From the NCBI RefSeq assembly GCF_954871325.1, contig NC_088779.1, forward strand, positions 19,160,846 to 19,224,845: a DNA stretch of 64,000 nt, read 5' to 3'. Position numbers and translations under genes: made by a program. This DNA comes from Gordionus sp. m RMFG-2023 (lineage: Eukaryota > Nematomorpha > Gordioida > Chordodea > Parachordodidae). The notes beneath the pieces are model-generated. The model ran no database searches. It was not told the origin of the DNA and was given only the letters and a program-made list of their open reading frames with translations. Below, piece after piece: positions 1 through 12,836 of this stretch. Within the stretch, counting starts at the first letter, position 1, and each line of letters starts with the position of its first letter.

Positions 1-97
1 GTTTAGACAAGAACGGTACACTTATTACTTTCGATACAAAGATCGAGAGGAAATTGGGTGAATATTTCATCAAACAGATTTTGAGATTCGACGAAGT
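1..97 (+). CDS. possible partial exon at window edge
   Basis: From base 3 this short stretch reads openly as a soluble-looking peptide (LDKNGTLITFDTK, then KIERKLGEYFIKQIL, then RFDE). A possible GT donor follows at base 98 (gtaata). Its base composition is less AT-rich than its surroundings, which is the main reason to suspect coding. A second frame is also open (FRQERYTYYFRYKDREE, then stop). I do not recognise the family, and the 5' part lies outside the window. Confidence 0.22.
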
Positions 98-200
98 AAT
101 ATCAATATATATTTGATAGATATATTTTACTACACTATTACCCATATTATGAGTAAGAAATAATATCTTGTTTGATTTTCCATCAAATTGATTTGTTATT

Positions 201-687
201 CAGGGATGCACCGACACACAGCATTATATTTTGATACCTTAAGATATACCCAATACTTATAAATTGTAGTGTTTAATGTCTATTAAAAAACATAAACAAA
301 AAAGAAGGATAAATGTGGATTGCATGGCATATTCAATACAAACCTATGTCCCAATCCTGCTTGCTACACAAAATTTTTCTTTTTAAATAAATATTTAACG
401 TTTTTTCAAAGAATATGCTTGACAATATTTTTTTTGTATCTAATTCATTTATTTATATATTTTTTTTATTAGTATTTAAAGATATTTTAAAACTATAATT
501 TCTTTTTAAATTCCTTTTTAACATTAATGCAAGGACATTTTTTGCTTGAACAGATAAAATATTTGAGATCTGATATATATATGAGAAAATAAATTAATAA
601 GATAAATTATTAAATAATAATGTAGAAAAATTAATGTAATATAATTGGTTTCTACAAACTAATATTAAATTAGTCGGTGCATCTCTT
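201..687. mobile_element. hAT-type MITE candidate, 487 bp
   Basis: The left end CAGGGATGCACCGAC (201-215) is matched in inverted orientation by GTCGGTGCATCTCTT (673-687), with two mismatches near the tip. The CAGGGATGCACCGA start is typical of hAT termini. No coding sequence lies inside, so it would be non-autonomous. I could not find a convincing 8-bp TSD (left ttgttatt, right atattttt), so it is old or the edges are a few bases off. Confidence 0.5.
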
Positions 688-872
688 ATATTTTTATGAA
701 ATTTGATAACTTAATTTTTTTTTCGTATTTGTTTAAGCATTTTGTATAAATTCTTTTGCAATGCTTAAAATAAACTATATAAACTTATTAAAAATTTTAT
801 ATTTTTAGATCAATAAAAATCTGAAAAAATTCAAAAATTTTGGCTGACCTACACGATTATGGAAATAATATC

Positions 873-888
873 TTTATTTTGATTTATT
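873..888 (-). promoter_or_regulatory. candidate GALT poly(A) signals
   Basis: Two AATAAA hexamers (873-878 and 883-888, read on the minus strand) lie about 40-55 bases after the GALT stop codon. This is the expected place for a polyadenylation signal, but AATAAA is frequent by chance in such AT-rich DNA. Confidence 0.35.
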
Positions 889-926
889 TTTTTGTTGACA
901 AATTTATAAAAAATAAAATGTGGTTC

Positions 927-2450
<1,524 letters not shown>

Positions 2451-3565
2451 GTTTTGTAAAATGGCTGATTAATATGTTTAAATATATATATTTATTCATT
2501 TTGAAATATTCATTTATTTTAATAAAAAGATCATTTATGCCTATTATCGTAATCTTAAACAAATTACAAAATTCAACAAGATTACAATTGTATTTTAACC
2601 AGAGACATGGAACGGAATTTGAGAAAAATTATGGAAAGGGAATGGTGATCCTGGGAACGTTCCCTGGACAGCTTTGGAACTTAAATCAATATATTTATAT
2701 TAATTGTTTTTCAATTATACAAAAACTTTTTTTTATTTCTTTCAATACACATCCTCAACAGTATTAAGTAATCTAGTAAAGGAACACGTTCGTGAACGAA
2801 GTTCGTTTTTTGAGAAAAATAATGAACGACGTTCCACTTATTTTTGACGTTGAACGAAGTTCGTTTTTTGAGAAAAATAATGAACGACGTTCCACTTATT
2901 TTTGACGTTGAACGAACGCGTTCGATTTTTAGGTTCGTTAATTTTAGAAAATTTTCCTATCATTTGAAAATAAAAAATATTAATATAATACTAAATTTTT
3001 TATAAAAAACGGATATTTTTTAATCAGCTGCTTCCTTTATTACATTTGAATTTTTTAACCAGCTAGGATATTATTTATAGATTAGCCTAAGCTTGAATGT
3101 TGTTATTTTATTATCATCTCTGAATTTTCAGAAATGAATTAACATTACCATGGCCCAAATAAATACTTTACAGTAACATCATATCTTCAATAAATCAATT
3201 TTACCCTTACCAAATGTAAAATGTGTCCAAAAAGTATAATATCAGTTTCAAAATCTTCATTTTATTTAAAGAGATACTTGATTGTAATATTTATTATTTT
3301 AAATAATATAACTAAGTATCCTGTTAATTTATTTTAGATTGTTGTGTTTCATTATTAAATTATGATTATTATAAGGTAAAAATCATTATATATTATATAC
3401 ATTGATATAAAATAGTTAATCTTGAATTTATTTATTAGTGTGATAATTTGAAATTTCGTTATTATGTTAAAATTTTTATCAAGGTTTTCATATTTTAATA
3501 GCTGAACACTTTTAAAGTATTTTGAATTTATATATATTAAAAAAAAAATTTTATTCACTTAAAAC
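2451..3565. other. GALT upstream region, no gene assigned
   Basis: This stretch should hold the missing GALT 5' exon and promoter, but I could not pick out an exon. It contains a patch with paired GGAACGTTCC-like words (about 2600-2680), the 58-bp duplication at 2793-2908, and otherwise AT-rich DNA. Confidence 0.4.
2793..2908. repeat. 58-bp direct tandem duplication rich in GAACG words
   Basis: Two adjacent, apparently identical 58-base units (2793-2850 and 2851-2908) begin tgaacgaagttcg and end tttttgacgt. They are flanked by further gaacg/cgttc palindromic words (cacgttcgtgaacg before, gaacgaacgcgttcg after). Such GAACG inverted words are common near ends of DNA transposons, but I could not define element edges. 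Confidence 0.75.
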
Positions 3566-3932
3566 CAGGGACGAGAACCCGAACCCTCAATATTTCGCTG
3601 AACCCAAATCCTTTTTTAAAATTTAGGGTTCAGGGTTCAAGATTTTTTTTTAATTTTAAGAAACATTTTTTGATCATTTTTTCATATAAGTATTTTTGTT
3701 ATATTTAGTAATTTTTTAAATTGTATTGTAGTATTATAATTTGATAAATTATTTTTATGGTGATACTAATTAAAATAAATTTTTTTAAAAAAATGATGCT
3801 TCTGTTATTTTAACTAATTTTAATAAGTCATTATTTTTCTGGTCTCCGAACCCTGAACCCAAACCGGGTTCAGAGATTTTTCACTGAACCCAAACCGAAC
3901 CCATTTTTTTAGAAGGAGGGTTCTCGTCCCTG
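3566..3932. mobile_element. hAT MITE with perfect 8-bp TSD
   Basis: The terminal inverted repeat is CAGGGACGAGAACCC at 3566-3580 and GGGTTCTCGTCCCTG at 3918-3932, a perfect match. The flanks are cttaaaac at 3558-3565 and again at 3933-3940, a perfect 8-bp duplication as hAT elements make. The 367-bp interior repeats the word gaaccc in both orientations and has no coding capacity. Confidence 0.93.
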
Positions 3933-3940
3933 CTTAAAAC

Positions 3941-5164
3941 TATTAATTTTATACATGGCTAATTTATTGTCTAAAAAAATATATGGGATTTATTTATATT
4001 AGATTTAATTTTAATAAAAATTTATTCATAAAGTTATTTATTATAATTATATTTTAGGCGCCTAATTAAAAGGGGGAGGGGAATTGTCTATCCTCGTAAA
4101 TATCATTTTAAGCTAATAAAAATTTCTCCAAAATATTACAATTTATCATTATAAGGAAGAATTGAAAGAAAAATTAATAATTTTAAAATAACCACTATAA
4201 TTCAAAATTTTTTTAAAAAAAGGATTTTAATATTAAGAGAAAACCCAAACTTATTTTTTTTTAAATATAATATAGCCAAAGGTCTACAATAAGTTGACCT
4301 AAAGATCTCCAATAAAATTTATACGAAAAAATATTTATAATAGCCCCCACCCCCTTCTTTTCATGAGCCAAATTTGATGTTTTATTTTATAAATTAATTT
4401 AAAGCAATGAATTCTTCAAATAATTTTTCCAATTCGGTATCTTTATATTAAATTAATTAAATTTCTTCGAATTATGCGTTTTAATACTTTGATTTTCTCA
4501 TTATTATTTGTAAATTCGTATTTTTTTCTAAATAAGAAATGATTGTTTTAATAAATTTATTACCATCATTTGACATGATGCGATTTTAACATGATCCTTA
4601 CAATCAAGCCATAAAAGTTATTGATAATTTGGGCTTTTTAAGTTGCAATTAATTTATTTATTAGTGAAAACATCTTAAATGCTATTGAATTCTTTTGCAA
4701 TTTTATCGGTCCTATGTCAATTCAGCGAAATTTTATCGCTAATGGATTTTAATTTTAGCGAGACCTGTAAAGCAAATACATTACAGCGAAATTTTAATCG
4801 GGAATCAATAATCGCGAAGACAATTGCAAAAACTATTTCTTGATAATAGACTATTTTATTTTGAACATTTATTTTTATGATGATATTAATTATTATCATA
4901 AATCTTATTTAAATCTTGTAATTAATTTATAATTGTATAATTTATAAAATGAAAAATATATTAGTATAATTGGTAAACGATTACGAAAAAAAAATCATAA
5001 TAACAAAAGGACAATATTGAGGCATAGATCATAAAATAATGTAAAATAAAAATAAATAAAAGCGAAAGCAGCAGTTTGATTCAATGGAGTTTTTAATTTT
5101 TTAACCTTAATAAATTTATATATTCTAAATAATCAAAATTTCCCAAAATATTTATTATATAATT
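3941..5164. other. AT-rich stretch without a gene
   Basis: I see no coding or element structure here beyond poly(A)/poly(T) runs and a weak pair of gcgaaattttatcgc-type words at about 4724-4795. Confidence 0.5.
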
Positions 5165-5562
5165 TAAACGACACTTATTCTCAATTTTTCGACTTACACA
5201 AGTTGGAAACCGAATTAAAGGTAGTGTTTTGGGATGTTGAATTTAGAAAGAAAAAAAATGTTAATGAAATACTTGAATTTTTAATATGCACCGATTTGAT
5301 GAAAAGTTTTAAAGAGTTTTTTAAATTATGCAAATTCTTCTTAACTTTGGTTTCAACAACAGCAAGTGCAGAACGGAGTTTTTCATCTTTAAAAACAATC
5401 AAATCTTATTACAGAAACAGGATGAGCCAAAATCGATTATCGAATCTATCTTTGATTTCGATTGAAAAAAAATTATTAAAAAATTTAAAATCTAGCAATA
5501 ATTTTTATGATGCAGTACTATCATTTTACTCAAAAACAAAGACGAATACCACTTATTTATAA
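5165..5562 (+). pseudogene. hAT transposase C-terminal (dimerisation) remnant
   Basis: An open stretch ends in TASAERSFSSLKTIKSYY, then RNRMSQNRLSNLSLISIEKK. This is the pattern of the hAT C-terminal dimerisation domain as found in ZMYM-type hAT transposases (S-x-ERxFSxLxxIKxYxRxxMxxxRLxxLxLISIE). The frame is open upstream from about 5165 with FDLHKLETELKVVFWD, but the zinc-finger and catalytic parts are not found upstream. It is a fragment of a cut-and-paste transposase, with no TIRs assigned. Confidence 0.8.
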
Positions 5563-5906
5563 ATCTTAATGTTTTTATGGTTTGAGTTTGACCAAAATAA
5601 AAGTAAAATTTTTTTTGATTGCTTCTCTAGTAGTGAACCTGACGCTTCGTCACTGCCACATGAATCTCAAATATATCTTTCGACTGTTTTATTAATCATC
5701 TCCATCATTACAAATCATGAGGAAGATCAAATTTTTAAAGCATATCTTAGCAAGGGGGGGAGGGGGTTATAACACGTGTTTATGATTTAAGGAACTTTTG
5801 TGGGTAATTTAATATTAAAAAATGCATTCTTAATATATTTAATCTTTCACGGAATGCGCTCCCAATAATGACTAGGCACAAATACATTCGCGATAACAGT
5901 GTTACG

Positions 5907-6610
5907 CACGGGGCTGTGCAGATTCACAAATTTTTCACCGATCCGATATTTATTTTCATTAAGCATCCATCTATCAATGTCATTAATATATCAATATTTT
6001 CTACTTTTAAAAAACCAACTAACTTTCACGAATGATTAAGTGTATTTTATTTTTTATAAGTTAACATTTTCATTTAAAATATTTACAAAGTTTATGGGTG
6101 GTTAAACAGCTCCATTTAGTCAATTTTTAAAAACGGTCAAATCAAGATTTTAACCAAAATATTATAGCCTATGCCTCGAAATTTCGCCAATAGAAATCCA
6201 AATCTTTCTGATACTTGTGGGGTCAATAAGCATGGGTAATTTACTCTTGGCTAAAATCTTGAGTTAATCGTTTTTAAAATTGATTAAATCGAGTTCAAAA
6301 CTAAATGAATGTGACTTGTTAGAAAATCCTTTTCTTTTTGCATATAATATAACAAAAAATAATGTATAATTTTAAACTTTATTTAAACATTACAACAAAT
6401 AAATTATATATTAGTTCCTTTCATTAATTTATTATGAAATTATTTATAAAAATAAAAAAAAATATTATGATTATATATACAATTATAAAATAACCAAAAG
6501 TAAAAAATATCGGATCGATTTTTTTAAAAAAGATTTGAAAACGCGAAATATCAATCCGATCTGATATTAGTTAAGCAATAAAATTTTCGTTGAATTGACC
6601 TGATATGAAT
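5907..6610. mobile_element. degenerate hAT MITE (GGGCTGTGC family) with a nested MITE copy
   Basis: The left part GGGGCTGTGCAGATTCAC followed by caccgatccgatattta resembles, in reverse orientation, the right end of the element at 51227-52135. The right part has the matching atatcggatcgat and ccgatctgatatta words. Between them, about 6104-6310, sits a diverged copy of the MITE seen intact at 47901-48109, sharing cctatgcctcga and atttcgcc. Edges are approximate. Confidence 0.5.
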
Positions 6611-6786
6611 TTTAGACAAGTTATTTAAAGTTGTTACTGTATTAATAACTAGGCCTAAATAATCATCGGGCAACTCATAAAAAATAATTTTATTGAATTC
6701 AGTTATTCTTAGAATAATAATAGATTAAACAGCTATATAATTTTTATAAAGTGTTCTGAGAGCCAGCATTAACTAAAGCAATCTCG

Positions 6787-7505
6787 TTGAAACACTTGGT
6801 AGAAGTTCGAACCATTCAATATCTTGATAATCCATTTTTTTTAAAAAACAGATACCCTGTTTGTGGATCTGTTGAATTCGGTATAACATTACATGCAATT
6901 ATTTTTATGTCTATTAATAATGAAGGTTCCAAGATAATATTATGTAGGCCTGGAGATTTTGCACATAGATGGTAGAAAGGTTTACCTCTTTGCCAAATCT
7001 CGAATCTTAAATATTATTTTGGCTAAAATCTTAATCGGGCCTTTTTTTAAAATCAAATCGGGTATGCTTCCATCTTGCATTGTGAATAGTATGCCACCGT
7101 GATTTGGCGAAAACTTAAATGAAAAATCGGGAGGTGCAACCATGAATAAAACCATTTCAAAATATTAAAATGCGGAATTTGTCGCTTTTGATATTCTCTA
7201 TATCATCCCCTTAGCACAATTTGATTACAGTTGATGGCATAAAAAAGTTGTAAGAATTAATAATCTTGCAAAAAAATTAGAGAAGCCATTTCAATTCCTA
7301 ACATAGAATGTGAAATTGAGTTAAGCATCTTAAATGCCTGCAATTGATTTATGAGACAGGCAAGATTTTGGATAGTGATAATTCTGATCCATACCTTGAT
7401 AAACATTTTGACTGGTCAACTAAAAATATCAATTGCATTGCACCAACAGATCTAATTAATATGAAAATCTTTAAATTAAATTGCACTATCTGTTGGCACA
7501 GCATT
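6787..7505 (+). other. unassigned coding-like fragments
   Basis: Two open segments stand out. The first (6787-6974) reads VRTIQYLDNPFFLKNRYPVC and then GSVEFGITLHAI. The second (about 7334-7509) reads KCLQLIYETGKILDSDNSD, then PYLDKHFDWSTKNINC. A repeat related to the 47901 MITE lies at about 6940-7060. I recognise neither peptide. They could be transposon remnants or chance. Confidence 0.2.
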
Positions 7506-8933
7506 CCATAACAAGGGCTTATAATAATATGATAAATAAAATAGGCAAACTTTATTTCCTCTAAGTGATCAACAATTAATTATTATCCAGTGTAATAGAA
7601 ACAAAATGCAAATCAATGAATCTGATAGCTCAGATGTTAACAAGACCCTACTTGGTCCCATATTTCACATCTTAATTTAGAATATTTAAAATTGAATTCT
7701 ACAACATCATTGTATTTTTTAAATATGTATTTAAAATTTATAGAACTTGAAATGCAAAGAATAAGATAATGGGTAAAGATTCAATTCATATGCAGTCAAA
7801 TCTATCGTATTTGTAAATTATTGCTACAAAAATTTTGCCCATCTTATTTTATTTTTTTTTCTCTTTAGCTTTCACCTTTTCTTGTGGTAAGCTTCTTCAA
7901 CATCTCTCTCCACTCTATGTTATTCATACAATCTCTTTTGTCTAATTTATACTTATATTGGCTCTAACTTTATGGCCCCATTGAAGTTTTGGCCTTCCTC
8001 TTTTACGTTTGCCCATAACTTCCAAACTCAACCTTATTTCCTATGTAGTTCATAGGCCTTCTCATTATGTGCTCATACCACCTAAGTCTGTTTACCATTA
8101 ACTTAGTCTTATTGGGCACTACCTTTAAACTACTTAGTATTCTTGTACTGCGCACTATCCTTTCTTGTTACCCCAGCAATCATCCTCAGCATTCTAATCT
8201 CCATAGTTTGTAGACTTCTCTCGTCTGATTCTTTGGTTGGCCATGTTTCCGAACTATATAGAATAGTTGGTTGTTTGTACTATGGAACTGTAAATTTTTT
8301 CCTTTAATTTGTGTGGGATTCTTTTGTCAAATAGCACTCCAGCTAAAGATCTCCACTTTAACCACCCCTGATTTATTTTACTCTTTATATCTTTTTCTAT
8401 TGTTCCGTTTGTTTGATGGTGGAGCCCAAATATTTGCAGCTTTCAATTGCCGATATCTGCCATTCATTTATATCAATACTCTGTTTCATCTATCACCATA
8501 TACTCGTCTTTTCTCATTTTCTAGGATATTTATCCAACTCACTAATCTTTCATTTCATCCTTGGATTCGGCAAGTATCACAGTATCATCTGCAAATATCA
8601 TATTCCACAGGACTGTTTGAGGTATAGACTGTGATAATACATCTATTACTGTAATAAAGAGAAGTGGGCTGAGAGCCGACCCTTGATGAACTCTCGGCTA
8701 TTGTGAAGCCTGTTGAAGTACCAGTTGTGCTACGGACCATTGTTGTATGGCCCATATACATATCCTGTATTATTTTTATATATTTTTCGGGAACCTTTTT
8801 GTGGCGTAGCGCTCACCAGGTAAGTTTTCTTGAGATTCTATCGAAGGCCTTTTCTAGATCGAGAAAGACCATATGTAGCTTTTTGTTCTTTTCCCTGTAT
8901 TTTTCACTCATTTGCTTAACTGCGTGAATAGCA

Positions 8934-9780
8934 TCAGTTGTTAATCTTCCAGGCATAAAGCCAAACTGAGTCTCCTATTTCGATTATGTCTCTTAATCTT
9001 TTTTCTATTATTTTTTCGTATAGTTTTAGACAGTGTGACATTAGTTTTATGCCCCTGTAATTTTGACAATTGTGTGGATCCCCTTTATTTTTGAAGATAG
9101 GAAGTAGATAGCTCTGCCTCCATTTTTGGGGAACCTCTTCATTTCCAAGTATTTTATTGTACAGATTTGTGAGAGATTCCATCATCTCCTAGTGCTTTAA
9201 GGCTTTCTATTGGAATATCATCTGGACCCCTAGCTTTGTTGTTTTTCATATGCTTGAGACATGTGATTATTTCTTGTTCTGTTATTGGTTGTACAAGGTT
9301 TTGACATGGGGAGTGTTCATCTAGATGTAGTATGTGGGGATTAAAGTTGAGAAGCTCCTGAAAATATTCCTTCCATATATTCATTATTTCTTTTTCCTTT
9401 ATTATCAATTTCCCATCTTTATTTTTGATTACTTTCGGAGCTCCGTTTATATCCCTAGAGTACTTTTCTCGCTGTTTGACTAATCTGTATATTTTATTTT
9501 GCCCTTCTTTGGTATGTAGTTCTTCATACATGTCATCGTATGCCATAGCTTTGGCCCTAGTCACCGCCTTTGTAGCTATTCTCTTGGATTTTTTGTAATT
9601 TGTCTTGTCATCTGGGTTTTTGGATTTGTACCATATTTTATATAGAGCTTTTTTCTCCTGTATAGAGGTTTGTACCTCTTCATTCCACCACCATAGTTCT
9701 TTGTATGATTTTTTTGCTCCCCTTGTCAAGTCTAGTGTTGATTTGGCAGTGTCTATAAATCTGGATGAAAGGTCTGTCAT
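8934..9780 (-). pseudogene. RTE reverse transcriptase N-terminal half
   Basis: The linker and reverse transcriptase fingers region spans two overlapping frames. It contains YKELWWWNEEVQ, GPDDIPIESLKALGDDG, QKWRQSYLLPIFKNKGDP and NYRGIKLMSHCLKLYEKII. The palm motif FADDT lies further along at about 8590. It is not intact, with at least one frame change near 9170. Confidence 0.85.
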
Positions 9781-9877
9781 TTTTTCACTGACTTGCGAGG
9801 AATCTATTGTTTCAATGTTTGTGCAAAGGCATCTGTCATTGTTTTTAATTTACCCCATTTGATGCATGGTTCCAGTT

Positions 9878-10525
9878 TTATCTTGTTTTGAGTGGATTTA
9901 TTTGTGAGGTGTGTAGCTTGTGTTGCGCGGCCATATCTTCTTCTGGGATGACTTTGCAGTCTATTACATCTTTTAATCTTCTGCGAGAGATTAGCATGTA
10001 ATCTATCGTTTTCCTTGTACCACTTTCATATGTTATTAGATGACTGTTTTTTTTCCTATAGTAGGTGTTGGTTAAGGCAAGGTCGAAGTGCGCAAATTTC
10101 AGTACATGCTCTCCATATCCAAAACCACCATGATGCCTTTTGTAGCTATCTCTTGCTTTCCCCACATGCGCATTTAAGTCATCACCAATAGGGATTTCCA
10201 TTATAGCTACATCAAGGATAGCTCTAAAGTCATCTTTCTCTTCTTCCTTGCAACCCGTTTGAGGATCATATACTGAAAGGATGTGTAGTATTGATTGACC
10301 AATGCAGAGTTTTATCTTCATAAGTCTATCAGAGATCCTGTTGACTTCTACTACTGAGGAGGTTAGATCTTGACTGAGGATGATGTCGACACCGTTTCTA
10401 TTGCTAACAATTCCATTATAGTACAATTTATAACCATCTCCAATCATTAAAGTCTTCTGACCTTTCCATTTCGTCTCTTGTAGGCATGCTATATCAACTA
10501 TTCTCTTGTTCAACATTAATGCCAA
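9878..10525 (-). pseudogene. RTE endonuclease segment
   Basis: This open segment of about 215 codons holds most of an apurinic-type endonuclease: the glutamate motif CLQETKWKG, a GDDLNAHVGK block (Asp/Asn catalytic region), TIDYMLISRRR, and the final AAQH histidine motif. The family's usual start (TWNVRTLKGK) is only faintly visible just upstream in another frame. It nicks DNA at the target before reverse transcription. Confidence 0.85.
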
Positions 10526-10820
10526 TTATCTCGTCTTACCTTTAAGCGTCTCAATATTCAAACTTGCAAAAAATTGTCTAAATTGCTTTGACCTTTACTT
10601 TACTTTTCACAGGATGGAGGTCTACACCCTGCGCGTCGCTTGGAGGGAACGCCCTAGCTTTTATATTCATATTTTCATTTGTTTCCTTCATTTTATTTAT
10701 TGGACAGGTATCCTTAGCACCCGGCTGTCCAGGCCTGTTGGTGACCGGGGTTCATCTCTAAGCTCCGAAATTCATTTTACCAGATATCAGTCATCGAAGA
10801 AAAACTTGAAAGTTTTTTAT

Positions 10821-10902
10821 GCTACCTACCAGGATTGAACCTGCGTCCTCTTCGTCCTTCTATTTCTAAGCACACATCTAACCCATTAGACCACCCCAGC
10901 GA
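10821..10902 (-). promoter_or_regulatory. tRNA-like 5' head of the RTE element (A and B boxes)
   Basis: Read on the minus strand, the first bases inside the TSD are a tRNA-like sequence. The A box TGGTCTAATGG (10893-10883) and B box GGTTCAATCC (10841-10832) both fit the Pol III consensus exactly. The B box lies in a T-arm with paired CAGG/CCTG stems. A full acceptor stem is not evident, so this is a tRNA-derived promoter or SINE head, not a working tRNA gene. It starts at the element's 5' boundary. Confidence 0.75.
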
Positions 10903-10918
10903 TTTTTGCCCATCTTAT

Positions 10919-11484
10919 ATAGTTTTTATCTTAACTTGTATGAAAAAAAACATTTTACCATCTTTTATATTCACAGTGTGAGACTATTTTTAAATAATTT
11001 TTTTATTAATGTATCAAAATATATAAAATAAGAATATAAATATATAATTAATTTATGAAATATATTATATCTTTCTGCTTATTTGGTACAACATTTATTT
11101 TGCATTGTGTTTGATAACATCTTCTTTGAATTTATCAATATTATTAACAGCTCCTTTAAAAAAAATATTTTATCAGATTTTCATTGAATGATTTACAAAT
11201 ATAATAATATCAATTTTTTAAATTAATGATAATATTTGTATTTATTTTCTTTACTAATTTTGTTATTTGACATGATAAAATTTTATAATGTAAATGAAAT
11301 TAGATGCCTTCTTTATAGAGGTCTTACAATAATAAAAAAAACTGCCCACTTATCTAAGTTTTTTATATAGATATTTTAAAATAAATTCATAAATATAAAG
11401 AACAAGTTATAATGAGGGTATTTTAAAAGAACTGGTTAGATCAAAGAAAGGAAGACTTGGATACAGTACATCTATAATAATAAT
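10919..11484. other. AT-rich stretch without a gene
   Basis: Only AT-rich DNA is seen between the LINE's TSD and the next MITE. Confidence 0.5.
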
Positions 11485-11814
11485 TAGAGATCTGCAAAGT
11501 TAGGCCTGGCCCAAAATTGAGTTCGGGTTGGGCCTAATATTTTTAAAAAAAATTTGGGCTGGGTCGGGTCAGACCTTGGAATTTTTTTTAAATGTATCTA
11601 AATTTATCAATTTTATATTAAATTTTTTATGTATAATAAAAATATTTGATTTTATTTATTGAGACTAAACGACATATAACATATGTCTTTTATTTTGAGT
11701 AATTATAAAAATTAATTTCTATATATAAATAAATTCGGGCCAGGACGGTAAATTTTTTTAAAAAAATTTCGGGTCGGGCCGGGCTTGAAAAAGTAGGCTC
11801 GATGCAGATCACTA
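11485..11814. mobile_element. hAT MITE with 8-bp TSD
   Basis: TIRs are TAGAGATCTGCA (11485-11496) and TGCAGATCACTA (11803-11814). The flanks ataataat (11477-11484) and ataataat (11815-11822) match perfectly, though they are low-complexity. The interior repeats ggcctggccc/gggtcgggcc words at both ends. Confidence 0.8.
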
Positions 11815-11893
11815 ATAATAATCATCATTGATAAATTTATAGACAATTCATATCAAAGATGGAAGGATTATTTATTCTCATTCATTTGTCAAG

Positions 11894-12480
11894 CAGTCTA
11901 TCAGAGATCTGCAAGCTTAACCTGACCCATTTAAAAAAAATAAAAACTGTTTGGACTAGGAAAATTTAAAATGGACCAGACAATTTGTGCATAAAATTTT
12001 TTGGGCAAGGCTGGAAATATCACACAAAACCTGATTTTTTTGTAAAATTTGAATAGGTCAACCTAGGCATTAAAAGTTGTATCTTTTTTAATTTCAAGCA
12101 AATATTTTGATTAATATTATTTGTAAAATATGTTTCTTAAGGTAAATTAAATATTTTCACAAAAAATTAAGCAATTGATTTATGATATAATTAAAAATGA
12201 AATACAGATATAAATACAATTGATTTGTAAATGGTTGTTGTAAAAAATAAAGCCATATAGGAGAGATATGAGCCTTATTTGACATTTGTATAGATATAGA
12301 TATTAAAAATGTGATGTCCATAAAATTTATACAAAATTGAATGGACCAAGGTTGCTTTAATAGACCAGGTCATACTTTTTGTTTATTGCTGGTTGGGCTA
12401 GGTAAATTTTAAAAAAAACTATAAAGGTGGACCTGTCAAAAAAATTTTAAAGGAAAAAGTAAGTTGTTGCATACCTTTAT
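11894..12480. mobile_element. related MITE, degenerate
   Basis: The left end cagagatctgcaagcttaac and following cctgaccc resemble the start of the 11485 element. Internal words ggaccag and gggctaggta echo its interior. The right end is not clear and no TSD is assigned. Confidence 0.4.
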
Positions 12481-12836
12481 ATTCTATAGTCAATCACATG
12501 CACAAATTTGGAGATGGTCTAATATGTGCAACCAGTAGTATAATTAAAACATAAATTTTTATAAAAATATTAACAATCATTTCTTTTTATATTCTAAAAT
12601 ATAGCATTCTCAAAGAATAAAAAGATTTTTAACAAATTTATAATCAATTTTTTTCTCACATAAAATTATATTTAGGGATTATAGATTAAGTACCAAAAAA
12701 GGTTCATCTTTGGTTAATATATCATATAAATGTAATATAAATATTTTTTATTACATTTTGACATAGGTTTATTTTTGGAATTTGGCGGTGCAGCGAATAT
12801 TTAAAACATAAATTTTTCTGTGTTTAATATAATTTT

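Larger units (their letters stand above)
7848..10902 (-). mobile_element. RTE-type LINE, full span with 15-bp TSD, decayed
   Basis: The insertion is bounded by a 15-bp direct repeat ttttgcccatcttat at 7833-7847 and 10904-10918, so it is a complete target-primed insertion rather than the usual 5'-truncated copy. On the minus strand an AP endonuclease (10525-9878: DIACLQETKWKG, DGYKLYYNG, AAQH near its end) is followed by a reverse transcriptase (about 9780-7900: GPDDIPIE, VPQKWRQSYLLPIFKNKGDP, NCQNYRGIKLMS, then FADDTVILAE near 8590). Its 3' part carries MLRMIAGVTRK and YEHIMRRP words typical of RTE-like elements. The reading frame changes several times (around 9780-9878, 9154-9185 and downstream of 8934), so it cannot encode an intact protein. 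The 3' end is A-rich (aaagagaaaaaaaaat). About 3.05 kb is a normal RTE length. Confidence 0.9.

Noticed and set aside
2474-2767. 97-codon plus-strand frame upstream of GALT
   Set aside because: No recognisable domain. Part of it lies in a patch of GGAACGTTCC words that may be transposon-derived.
5569-5772. 67-codon frame after the hAT remnant
   Set aside because: No motif; the end is a G-run artefact (gggggggaggggg).
8271-8927. Plus-strand open frames over the LINE
   Set aside because: They are antisense shadows of the RTE reverse transcriptase, whose motifs read on the minus strand.
10821-10902. Functional tRNA gene
   Set aside because: A and B boxes are present but no acceptor stem is seen, and the sequence is inside the LINE's TSD.
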